Below are positions 1-6,379 of a stretch of 64,000 bases of DNA, piece after piece; position 1 is the first letter of the stretch; each line of letters starts with the position of its first letter. The notes beneath the pieces are model-generated. The model made no database searches and was not told the origin of the DNA. It saw nothing but the letters and a program-made list of their open reading frames with translations. Source of the DNA: an uncultured Lachnospiraceae bacterium (GTDB taxonomy: Bacteria; Bacillota; Clostridia; Lachnospirales; Lachnospiraceae); NCBI GenBank assembly GCA_900315505.1, contig OMZG01000004.1:41986-105985 (forward strand), given 5' to 3'. Both the position numbers and the translations under genes were made by a program.

Positions 1-341
1 TATGCGTATGCACACACGGGCTTCTGCCCGTCAGCAAGAACGAACTCTGCGCATGGTGCATCCCCCGGCGCAAGATCCTTCTTCTGGTAGCCATCTGATG
101 TCTCAAGTATGATGAACTGGATATAATGCTCCTCTGTCATCGGATGAGCTGTAGCTCCGACCTGAACCGTGATCTTATTGCCATCGGTCTTCACGACCGG
201 AACATGCTTCTCTACTGCTGCATCAGTTGTATTAGCCTTTATCTCTGTCATAGGCTGACCGCAGCATACAGGTGTAACTGGAGTCTTCTCTGTGAGGAAG
301 GTTACGAAATTCCCACATAAATCGCATTTATAGAATAACAT
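1..341 (-). CDS. Desulfoferrodoxin (superoxide reductase), 3' end cut by window edge
   Basis: Superoxide reductase reduces superoxide to hydrogen peroxide in the cytoplasm of anaerobes, with electrons from rubredoxin-type donors. The visible 113 residues begin with a desulforedoxin-type iron site (C6, C9, C26, C27 in the pattern CxxC...CC). The catalytic-domain His residues follow, in EKHVPVV and GATAHPMTEEHY. The family's C-terminal CxxH iron ligands would lie beyond base 1. The start ATG at 339-341 has a good AGGAG site just upstream (spacing about 8). Rubrerythrin lies 38 bp upstream on the same strand, so the two probably share a transcript: superoxide to peroxide here, peroxide to water next door. 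Family assignment is secure; only the C-terminus is missing. Confidence 0.93.
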   Translation of the reverse strand, partial: MLFYKCDLCGNFVTFLTEKTPVTPVCCGQPMTEIKANTTDAAVEKHVPVVKTDGNKITVQVGATAHPMTEEHYIQFIILETSDGYQKKDLAPGDAPCAEFVLADGQKPVCAYA

Positions 342-379
342 ATATATCTCCTTTTCAAATACTATTCCGTCAGGATCTA

Positions 380-922
380 TCAGTAGTTCTCAGCATGAAC
401 CTCAAAGAATGACTGAGGATGCGCACATACCGGGCATACCTCCGGTGCGCTGGTCCCGACCACGATGTGTCCGCAGTTGCGGCACTCCCAGACCTTGACC
501 TCGCTCTTCTCGAAGACCTGCTTCGCCTCTACATTAGAAAGAAGCTTTCTGTAGCGCTCCTCATGTGTCTTCTCGATAGCCGCTACACCGCGAAACTTCG
601 CAGCCAGCTCCGGGAATCCCTCTTCATCCGCCTCTCTGGCCATCCGATCGTACATATCGGTCCACTCGTAGTTCTCTCCGGCTGCCGCCTCGCTGAGATT
701 GGCCTCTGTGTCGCCGAGCATTCCAAGCTCCTTGAACCAGAGCTTGGCATGCTCCTTCTCATTGTCAGCAGTCTTCAGGAATAAAGCGGCTATCTGCTCG
801 AATCCCTGCTTCTTCGCTACCGACGCGAAATAAGTATACTTATTCCTCGCCTGTGACTCTCCGGCAAAAGCCTCAAGAAGATTCTTCTCTGTCTTAGTGC
901 CTGCATACTTATTGTCTGACAT
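380..922 (-). CDS. rbr: Rubrerythrin
   Basis: Rubrerythrin is a cytoplasmic NADH-linked peroxidase (through rubredoxin/reductase) that protects anaerobes from hydrogen peroxide. The 180-residue protein has the ferritin-like diiron domain at about residues 10-135, with ligands in GES (E22), E55xxH58, the E100/E101 region and E117xxH120. A C-terminal rubredoxin domain carries C147xxC150 and C163xxC166. Length and domain order are those of classical rubrerythrin. The start is supported by AGGAGG with 8-nt spacing. A sigma-A-type promoter is visible just upstream (973-1001), and superoxide reductase follows in the same direction. I saw no clear PerR box. Confidence 0.97.
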   Translation of the reverse strand: MSDNKYAGTKTEKNLLEAFAGESQARNKYTYFASVAKKQGFEQIAALFLKTADNEKEHAKLWFKELGMLGDTEANLSEAAAGENYEWTDMYDRMAREADEEGFPELAAKFRGVAAIEKTHEERYRKLLSNVEAKQVFEKSEVKVWECRNCGHIVVGTSAPEVCPVCAHPQSFFEVHAENY

Positions 923-972
923 TCTGGAAACCTCCTTCCATGATACACATTTTCCATATCCACTCTTTTTAG

Positions 973-1001
973 ATTATATCATAGTTGTCCTGAATATCCA
1001 A
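973..1001 (-). promoter_or_regulatory. Promoter of the rubrerythrin/superoxide reductase pair
   Basis: Read on the minus strand: -35 TTGGAT (996-1001), 17-bp spacer, perfect -10 TATAAT (973-978), about 50 bp upstream of the rubrerythrin start. Spacing and -10 match housekeeping sigma promoters; activity is inferred. Confidence 0.7.
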
Positions 1002-1021
1002 CAGAAAATAATTATTCCGTT

Positions 1022-2344
1022 CTATCTGCGAAGCCTTAATATGAAAAGGTCTCCTTTACCCCTATCAGTCAAGTCCAAATTTGTGTGTAAATTGCCTTCA
1101 GGTATAACGAAGGAATCCGGTGCTCCTGACCTCAGGTCCTCCAGCATAAATTTAAGTGACAGTGGATTCTCCTGCCCTCCCTGTCCCAGAACGGAAGGTA
1201 TCAGAGAATTAAGGAATCCATATTTCACCTCATCATTTGGGAACTTTAATGAATATATACCGAATTCATCATCATAGCCGCATATGGTAAGATATCCGGA
1301 CTGATAGAATAGAGGGATCGGATTTTTGTCCTCGATCCGGTAATCCATAAGCTCATCTTCTGATGCAGCTACTCCATCCACTATCGTAGAAAGGGATAAT
1401 TCGGATTCTTTAAGTTTCTTTATAAGGATTTCAGGGGTTGCAGTTCCGAACCAGTATCGCCTGAAATTCTTTTTCTCAAACGCAGAAAGCAGACTGAATG
1501 GATTATATACCCCGACCCCCTCACCTGAGAAATGATATCCATCATAGGTCTTCCTGAGCCTGGCAAGACAAGCATCGAAGCTCATCCCGTGCTTTTCTGC
1601 AAGTAACTCTATCTCCGGTCTGAAGCTGGCCTCAAGCTCGTCCTCTGTTATTCCACAGATTCCGGAATACTTATCGTCCATAGATATATCGTTAAGCTGG
1701 TTCAGATCCGAAAAGATCGAAACCTTAGAAAACTTCGTGACTCCGGTAAAGAATACGAACTTCAGATATCCGTCCATATCCTTAAGTACTGAAAAAAAGC
1801 CCTTATACAGTTGTCGGTTCGCTTCCTCCTGCTTTGGATTGGAGATTGCTGTAGCCAGAAGTGGCTTATCATATTCATCCACAAGGACTACGACCTGACT
1901 ACCGGTTTTTTCATACAGACACTCGATAATTGAACGAAATCTCACGGGGAGTGTATCACCTATGATAGATTTCCTATCCAGTTGATATCTTTCAATGCAG
2001 CCCTCAAGCACAGCAGAAAGCAGATCATCAAGGCCTATTTCAGAATTATATGCTCCGCCTGACAGATAAAATGATATCACAGGATACTTAGTCCAGGCAT
2101 CACGACCTCTGGAATTTTCCTTTTCCTCGATATAGAGTCCCTTGAAGAGCTCCTTCTCTCCTGAAAAGTAGCTTTCAAGAGTAGAGATGAACAGACTTTT
2201 CCCGAACCTCCTCGGGCGGGAAAGGAAATAGCTTTTGGATCCGCTCAGGAGCCTGCATATATACTCTGTCTTGTCTACATATACATAACCATTTTCCCTT
2301 ATGTTTTTAAAGCTCTGTATTCCAACAGGTAGTCGTCTTTCCAT
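1022..2344 (-). CDS. AAA-ATPase-like protein (PF09820 family) lacking the usual C-terminal PD-(D/E)XK domain
   Basis: A member of the AAA-ATPase-like / DUF1703 family that is highly multiplied in Lachnospiraceae; its cellular role is unknown. The N-terminal P-loop is in the family form SRPRRFGKS (residues 42-50). A Walker B-like VLVDEYDKPLL lies near residue 152, and the family's FFTGVTKFSKVSIFSDLNQL signature follows. Full-length relatives run to roughly 520-580 residues and end in a PDDEXK_9 nuclease-like domain. This one stops at 440, and its last ~30 residues (after GAPDSF) do not look like the family. The 3' end therefore seems deleted or replaced. A close paralogue in the same orientation lies at 5026-6207, on the other side of the pilin/recombinase module. 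It may be decaying. Confidence 0.85.
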   Translation of the reverse strand: MERRLPVGIQSFKNIRENGYVYVDKTEYICRLLSGSKSYFLSRPRRFGKSLFISTLESYFSGEKELFKGLYIEEKENSRGRDAWTKYPVISFYLSGGAYNSEIGLDDLLSAVLEGCIERYQLDRKSIIGDTLPVRFRSIIECLYEKTGSQVVVLVDEYDKPLLATAISNPKQEEANRQLYKGFFSVLKDMDGYLKFVFFTGVTKFSKVSIFSDLNQLNDISMDDKYSGICGITEDELEASFRPEIELLAEKHGMSFDACLARLRKTYDGYHFSGEGVGVYNPFSLLSAFEKKNFRRYWFGTATPEILIKKLKESELSLSTIVDGVAASEDELMDYRIEDKNPIPLFYQSGYLTICGYDDEFGIYSLKFPNDEVKYGFLNSLIPSVLGQGGQENPLSLKFMLEDLRSGAPDSFVIPEGNLHTNLDLTDRGKGDLFILRLRR

Positions 2345-2379
2345 ATATACCTCCGATAAGATTCTAACCTTATATTCTT

Positions 2380-2388
2380 ATTATAGCA
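2380..2388 (-). promoter_or_regulatory. Extended -10 promoter of the AAA-ATPase-like gene
   Basis: On the minus strand the string TGCTATAAT (extended -10, TGnTATAAT) lies about 36 bp upstream of the ATPase start. No good -35 is present, which extended -10 promoters tolerate. Confidence 0.5.
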
Positions 2389-2411
2389 TGTATAATATTT
2401 TTTTTCTGCCC

Positions 2412-2432
2412 GATCAGAAAAGTTTTCTGATC
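2412..2432. repeat. Perfect 21-bp dyad outside the left pilin arm
   Basis: Arms GATCAGAAAA and TTTTCTGATC flank a single central G. Neither strand carries a T-run directly after the dyad, so it is not an intrinsic terminator. It lies between the divergent ATPase promoter and the left crossover site and could be an operator or an accessory recombinase site; no function is shown. Confidence 0.7.
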
Positions 2433-2450
2433 AGTGCGCACTATGACAGC

Positions 2451-2478
2451 ATATTTAAATCTCAAGAGATGCGGATAC
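2451..2478 (+). other. Candidate serine-recombinase crossover site, left (predicted)
   Basis: The site has a central dinucleotide AA (2464-2465) flanked by ATCTC and GAGAT. The inner half continues as GC then GGATAC, and the outer half reads ATATTTAA. It pairs with an inverted copy at 3988-4015. Identity between the two prepilin loci begins inside the outer half-site (base 2457), so it starts where a crossover at AA would predict. Hin-family sites are ~26 bp with two 12-bp half-sites around a 2-bp centre; this matches in size and layout. Confidence 0.6.
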
Positions 2479-2641
2479 GGGTGTTCAGTGAAAAGGAGAA
2501 AAGCTAATGAACACAAAGGTAGCAAAGAAGAACAACAAGGGCTTCACTCTTATCGAGCTCATCGTAGTAATCGCCATCATCGCAGTACTCGCAGCAATCC
2601 TGGCACCACAGTATCTGAGATATGTGGAGAAGTCGAGAGTA
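2457..2641 (+). repeat. Left arm of the pilin inverted repeat
   Basis: This 185-bp arm is almost identical, in inverted orientation, to 3822-4009. Only a few substitutions and one extra codon in the right arm were seen. It spans the inner crossover half-site, the ribosome binding site, the start codon and the first ~45 codons of the prepilin. Identity stops abruptly at the codons after KSRV(S). Confidence 0.92.
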
Positions 2642-2971
2642 TCATCTGATCAGCAGTATGCTGAAGAGCTTAGAAATGCTGTAAAGACATCTCTTGCTGA
2701 TGAAGATGCTGCACAGGCTATTGGTACTTCTGCGAAAACAGTCACATGGAATAAAACTGATGGGATAAAATATGATGCTATAGTAGTTTGCGCTAATGAT
2801 ACTGCTGTTGCGGTTAATGGAACAGATGCATTTGTAAAAGAACTACAGACCAATCTGAATGGAGAAACAGTTCACGCACCTAAGTCAACAGCGTATGCTA
2901 GTAGAACATACACAATTACTATTACACCAGATTCAACGACAAATTCAATTTCTGTGACTGGAACATGGTAA
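2507..2971 (+). CDS. Type IV prepilin-like protein, left cassette (probably silent in this orientation)
   Basis: A 154-residue class III-signal prepilin. A short basic leader ends in K11-G12, followed by F13TLIE, so prepilin peptidase would cut after G12. The conserved Glu is E17 (E5 of the mature protein). A hydrophobic N-terminal helix ends near APQYLRYVEKSRV. The exported domain is variable and ends in SISVTGTW. RBS AGGAG (2494-2498) has 8-nt spacing. The first ~45 codons match the convergent prepilin at 3507-3959 almost exactly, whereas the rest is different. After the stop the frame can be followed through two stops to GGNSGATTAK, suggesting this copy once had a longer tail. No strong promoter is seen on its outer side. 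No pilus assembly genes lie in the window. Confidence 0.9.
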   Translation: MNTKVAKKNNKGFTLIELIVVIAIIAVLAAILAPQYLRYVEKSRVSSDQQYAEELRNAVKTSLADEDAAQAIGTSAKTVTWNKTDGIKYDAIVVCANDTAVAVNGTDAFVKELQTNLNGETVHAPKSTAYASRTYTITITPDSTTNSISVTGTW

Positions 2972-3046
2972 TCATAAGACACAAAAAATACTAAAAATTT
3001 TGGTGGAAACTCTGGTGCAACCACAGCAAAATAATAATAATCCCTT

Positions 3047-3076
3047 ATCCCCGTCCCCTGGCGGGGATGTCTTTTT
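3047..3076 (+). terminator. Intrinsic terminator of the left prepilin cassette
   Basis: Stem ATCCCCG/CGGGGAT with an 8-nt loop, followed by a T-rich stretch (GTCTTTTTGTC). The same hairpin, inverted, ends the right cassette (3427-3458), so each cassette carries its own terminator inside the putative invertible segment. Confidence 0.85.
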
Positions 3077-3426
3077 GTCACGATTACGCGCGTTGAAAAA
3101 GCATTTGTAAAAAATATCAGATTATATTACAATCAGAATCTAAAATAGCTAACATAAGGAATTCAAAGTTTTGATTTTAAAAAGCAGTATAACCAAATTT
3201 GAAGGCTGAATCCAGCTCCGATCTGTAAAATTTCTCTTATTACCAGATCATGTTTATCCAAGGCAAAACCAGATATCTAAGGCAACCACGATCATATACA
3301 TTTCCACATAAAAAATCTCAGGTTTCGGTACTACTCTGATAGTGAGCGATCTAATCCCTGAGATATTATTAGCAAGCTCATCGGTTTCACCCGATAGAAT
3401 TGTTTTACTCGTTTATTTCGTTTTAT
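3077..3426. other. ~350 bp between the two cassette terminators, no ORF
   Basis: AT-rich and without a credible coding frame. Arms ATCTCAGG (3315-3322) and CCTGAGAT (3357-3364) form an 8-bp inverted repeat around ~34 nt. A second small hairpin (ATCGG/CCGAT) lies near 3379-3395. It is the middle of the putative invertible segment; it could hold an accessory recombination sequence or a small RNA, but nothing proves either. Confidence 0.5.
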
Positions 3427-3458
3427 CAAAAAAATCATCCCCGCCAGGGGACGGGGAT
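3427..3458 (-). terminator. Intrinsic terminator of the right prepilin cassette
   Basis: Stem ATCCCCG (3437-3443)/CGGGGAT (3452-3458), followed on the minus strand by a run of seven T residues. The hairpin is identical to that of the left cassette. Confidence 0.88.
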
Positions 3459-3506
3459 GAAAATAGCTTGATTCTGCTTCAATTTACAATATTCAAAAAA
3501 TTATTT

Positions 3507-3959
3507 TTATGAATTAGCACCCCATGTTCCGGTAACTGATACAGCCTTTGTACTGTCTTCTACTTTAGCTGTAACTGTAAATTTCATATCCTTATAAGTG
3601 TTAGACTTTGGACCCTTTTTGAGATCATCGGATGAGAAATTAGCATTTATCTCCGTCGCAAAATCTGTATCTGGTACAATTGCATTTGCCCCTGCTGATG
3701 CTGGCTTTGACCATGTCAGAATTGTCTTATCAGTATTGCTAAGTTTACTATAAAGATCCTCATCTGCACAAGCAGTTTTTGCAACATTAATAAGTTCATT
3801 GGCTGTAGACTGGTCTGCACTTACTCTCGACTTCTCCACATATCTCAGATACTGTGGTGCCAGAATTGCTGCGAGTACTGCGATGATGGCGATTACTACG
3901 ATGAGCTCGATAAGGGTGAAGCCCTTATTATTCTGCTTCTTTGCTACTTTTGTGTTCAT
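3507..3959 (-). CDS. Type IV prepilin-like protein, right cassette (probably the expressed copy)
   Basis: A 150-residue prepilin. The leader ends in K12-G13, cleavage is predicted before F14TLIE, and the mature Glu5 is E18. The hydrophobic helix is the same as in the left copy, and the protein ends in AVSVTGTWGANS. The N-terminal ~46 codons, RBS and upstream bases are the right arm of the inverted repeat. The rest is a different globular domain that keeps the same SVTGTW ending. One extra codon (Q) before NNKG distinguishes the leader from the left copy. A good promoter (4169-4197) and a ~200-nt structured leader lie directly upstream, outside the repeat, so this is the copy expected to be transcribed in the orientation shown. 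The serine recombinase gene lies next upstream in the same direction. Confidence 0.9.
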   Translation of the reverse strand: MNTKVAKKQNNKGFTLIELIVVIAIIAVLAAILAPQYLRYVEKSRVSADQSTANELINVAKTACADEDLYSKLSNTDKTILTWSKPASAGANAIVPDTDFATEINANFSSDDLKKGPKSNTYKDMKFTVTAKVEDSTKAVSVTGTWGANS

Positions 3960-4009
3960 TAGCTTTTCTCCTTTTCACTGAACACCCGTATCCGCATCTC
4001 TTGAGATTT
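3822..4009 (-). repeat. Right arm of the pilin inverted repeat
   Basis: This 188-bp arm is the inverted partner of 2457-2641, three bases longer because of one extra codon. The outer limit is TTTGG at 4007-4011, inside the crossover dyad; the inner limit is at the codons after KSRVS. Confidence 0.92.
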
Positions 4010-4015
4010 GGATAC
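3988..4015 (-). other. Candidate serine-recombinase crossover site, right (predicted)
   Basis: Near-perfect 28-bp dyad. Outer arms GTATCC/GGATAC and inner arms ATCTC/GAGAT are separated by mismatched AA/GC and centred on an asymmetric dinucleotide (TT on plus, AA on minus, 4001-4002). It is opposite in direction to the site at 2451-2478, so recombination would invert rather than delete the 1.5 kb between them. Confidence 0.65.
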
Positions 4016-4031
4016 AGAACCACTAGTTACC

Positions 4032-4121
4032 CTCCACTTTCCAAAAGCTGTAAGTGGAGTACCGGGATAGTCTTCACTGTCCCGGTCAGCGATGAGCGCG
4101 TCCCCTGGAACACTCTCATCG
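4032..4121 (-). ncRNA. Three-hairpin structured leader RNA upstream of the right prepilin
   Basis: Three hairpins lie almost end to end in transcription order. The first is CGATGAG/CTCATCG (4090-4121), with GTTCC/GGGAC able to extend inside. The second is ACCGGGA/TCCCGGT (4061-4086), with an inner AGT-GAAG-ACT cap. The third is CTCCACTT/AAGTGGAG (4032-4059). They are separated by 3 nt and 1 nt. None is followed by a T-run, so they are not ordinary terminators. I do not recognise a c-di-GMP-I or -II aptamer signature. It is likely the 5' UTR of the pilin message; regulatory function is inferred. Confidence 0.55.
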
Positions 4122-4168
4122 TCGTCTTACTTCTTCCCTAAAATATTCGTGAAGAATTTCTAAACAAA

Positions 4169-4197
4169 ATATTAACACAAAATGATACGTTTGTTAA
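4169..4197 (-). promoter_or_regulatory. Promoter driving the right prepilin cassette
   Basis: On the minus strand: -35 TTAACA (4192-4197), 17-bp spacer, -10 TAATAT (4169-4174). It lies outside the inverted repeat, between the recombinase stop and the pilin leader, so it stays fixed if the segment flips and would fire into whichever cassette faces it. Confidence 0.65.
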
Positions 4198-4260
4198 TAG
4201 GAATTTTAGATTTTTTTGTACAGTTTACAATACATTGTTATTAAAATTAAGAAAATGCTG

Positions 4261-4878
4261 TCATTGCTTATGTTCATTCTCTGACTCCCGCACCCTTTTT
4301 CTGGCTCTTACCAGTGTAGTCTTAGAAATCCCGGTCTCAATAGCCACCTGACGAAATGACTTGGTCTCAAGGAGAGCAAGCGCATGTCTGATCTTATCCT
4401 CCGGGATTGGCGGACGTCCGCCCAGATGTCCGGAGGCTATCCGTCCTTCCATTGTACGCTGGATGATCATATCCCTTTCGAATTCTGCGAACGACAGAAA
4501 GATATGTACGATAAGTTTTCCTGCAGGCGTATTGTCCATGGCGATATCGCCAATCGAGAGGATCTTGATTCGGATTCCTTTGTCTATAAGTCTTTGTATC
4601 AGTTCCGCGCCATCAGCTACTGATCTGGATATCCGATCGAGCTTTGTCACGATAAGTGTATCGCCTGTATGCAGTATCTCAATCAGGCGGTTGAGCTGCG
4701 GTCTGTCCGTTGTCGCTCCGGTATACACGTCCTTGTAGATGTGTCTTTTATGCACCCCATGTTCCATCAGTTGCGCCTGCTGTTCCGACAGGCTGTTTCC
4801 CTTGATTGCCTGTGTCGCCGTACTGACCCGGATATATCCGAACTGCACCGGCTTTCTTTCTCTTGTGTTCTCTGCCAT
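4261..4878 (-). CDS. Small serine recombinase (resolvase/invertase, Hin/Gin/Pin type)
   Basis: A 205-residue site-specific recombinase with the short architecture of DNA invertases and resolvases. The catalytic motif is YIRVS (R17, S19). KLDRISRS follows (D81, R82, R85), and AEFERDMI (E134, R135) starts the long dimer helix. A GGRP hinge (153-156) leads to a C-terminal helix-turn-helix at about 165-195 ending in a basic stretch. All active-site landmarks are present, so it looks functional. It lies directly upstream of, and reads toward, the right prepilin cassette, whose outer border holds a dyad of the right kind. The natural inference is that it inverts the 2451-4015 segment. Large serine integrase domains are absent. 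A resolvase role for a lost mobile element is the alternative. Confidence 0.93.
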   Translation of the reverse strand: MAENTRERKPVQFGYIRVSTATQAIKGNSLSEQQAQLMEHGVHKRHIYKDVYTGATTDRPQLNRLIEILHTGDTLIVTKLDRISRSVADGAELIQRLIDKGIRIKILSIGDIAMDNTPAGKLIVHIFLSFAEFERDMIIQRTMEGRIASGHLGGRPPIPEDKIRHALALLETKSFRQVAIETGISKTTLVRARKRVRESENEHKQ

Positions 4879-5025
4879 GATTCGTCCTTTCTTTTCCTAT
4901 ATCATAGTACGAATATCAGGCAGCAGGAAGAGATGCCTTGTCTCTTCTGCCGGACATACATGAGAAAAGGAAACCAGGCAGGCCTGGCATAGGTTTAGGG
5001 GAAGACTCGAAGCCGATGGAAATGA

Positions 5026-6207
5026 TTAGCCAGGTACATACGGCACAAGTGAATTCAGAAAACCGTATTTCACTTCATCATTAGGGAATTTCAGAGCATA
5101 GAGACCAAATTCCCTATCATATCCGCATATAGTCAGGTAACCGGTCTGATAGAAGAGCGGTATCGGATTGTCGTTTTCAGCAGTGTAATTCTCAATCTCA
5201 TCTTTCGTGGCGTCGACTCCTTCACCGATACGAACAAGTGATATATCAGAATTCTGCAGCTTCTTGATCAGAATCTCCGGGGTGCCTGAAGCAAACCAGT
5301 ATGTTCCGAAATCTCTGTTGAAAAATGCATTGAGCAGACTATATGGATTATAAACTCCAACACCCTTTTTAGAAAAATGATATCCGTCATACATTTTCTG
5401 AAGTTCAGAGAGACATTCATCGAAGCTTAAGTCTTCCTCTTCGGCCAGTGACGTGATCTCAGGCTGAAAATCAGTCTCGAGTTCTTCCTGCGTAATACCA
5501 CATATACTGCAGAAGTCATTTGACAGAGATATATCGGTCAACTGGTTCAGATCAGAGAATATAGAGACTTTAGTGAATTTAGTGATACCTGTAAAAAATA
5601 CGAACCGCAGGTAACCATCCATGTCTTTGAGAACAGAAAAAAAGCTCTTATATAAATCACGATTTTTCTTTTCCTGTTCAGGGTAATCATACATTGTATC
5701 CAGCAGGGGCTTGTCATATTCGTCAACAAGTACGACTACTTTCCTGTTAGTCTTCCTCTGAAGATTCATGATGACATTACGAAACCTCACTGACAGTGTC
5801 TCACCAGAAATGGCATATCTTCCGGTAAGATCATATTCCTGTATTACATTTTCCAGAACACTGTTAAGCATATCCGACAGACCATCGGGATTTTTGTATT
5901 CGCCACTTGATAAAGAGAATGTAATAACCGGATACACCGTCCAGGCATCCTCGCCGCGTGCATTTTCCTTATCATATATGTAGAGTCCTTTAAACAGATC
6001 CTTCTTACCTCTGAAATAACACTCAAGCGTGGAAGTGAAGAGGCTCTTGCCAAAACGTCTCGGACGTGACAGGAAATAAGGAATACTGGTACTGGCCAGA
6101 TTCCATACGTACTGTGTCTTGTCTACATACATCATGCCTTCCTGTCTGATCTCTTCAAAATTCTGTTTGCCAACAGGCAACACACGTCTATCCATAAAAG
6201 CCTCCAT
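5026..6207 (-). CDS. AAA-ATPase-like protein (PF09820 family), C-terminally truncated
   Basis: Second paralogue, 393 residues, closely similar to 1022-2344 throughout (SRPRRFGKS P-loop near residue 49, VLVDEYDKPLL, FFTGITKFTKVSIFSDLNQL). It ends abruptly at SLVPYVPG. At this point relatives continue into a ~150-residue PD-(D/E)XK domain, so the nuclease-like part is missing altogether. The start used gives MEAFMDRRVLPVG; the internal MDRRVLPVG (start at 6195) matches the paralogue better. The gene lies between the recombinase and the 3' end of ssrA. Function unknown; possibly a decaying copy. Confidence 0.82.
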   Translation of the reverse strand: MEAFMDRRVLPVGKQNFEEIRQEGMMYVDKTQYVWNLASTSIPYFLSRPRRFGKSLFTSTLECYFRGKKDLFKGLYIYDKENARGEDAWTVYPVITFSLSSGEYKNPDGLSDMLNSVLENVIQEYDLTGRYAISGETLSVRFRNVIMNLQRKTNRKVVVLVDEYDKPLLDTMYDYPEQEKKNRDLYKSFFSVLKDMDGYLRFVFFTGITKFTKVSIFSDLNQLTDISLSNDFCSICGITQEELETDFQPEITSLAEEEDLSFDECLSELQKMYDGYHFSKKGVGVYNPYSLLNAFFNRDFGTYWFASGTPEILIKKLQNSDISLVRIGEGVDATKDEIENYTAENDNPIPLFYQTGYLTICGYDREFGLYALKFPNDEVKYGFLNSLVPYVPG

Positions 6208-6334
6208 ATCGGACAGTCACACCCACAAATCTGCATGACTGACGACACTACTATGATACCATGACATGTATCTTTTATCAAGAATAAAAGTTAAATATAT
6301 TTAAGTACAATAAACCATGATAAGAACAAAGAAA

Positions 6335-6365
6335 TCCCCAGAGATGTGACATACATCTCTGGGGA
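6335..6365 (-). terminator. tmRNA terminator
   Basis: Strong hairpin with a stem of about 12 bp (TCCCCAGAGATGT with its complement, 3-nt loop), followed on the minus strand by TTTCTTTG, 15 bp past the tmRNA 3' end. Confidence 0.88.
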
Positions 6366-6379
6366 TAAATCGTATATAG

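Noticed and set aside
2412..2432. Intrinsic terminator
   Set aside because: The perfect dyad has no T-run after it on either strand.
4021..4140. c-di-GMP riboswitch in the pilin leader
   Set aside because: The location is attractive, but the conserved core and tetraloop/receptor sequences of class I and the class II pseudoknot pattern are not there; only three independent hairpins are seen.
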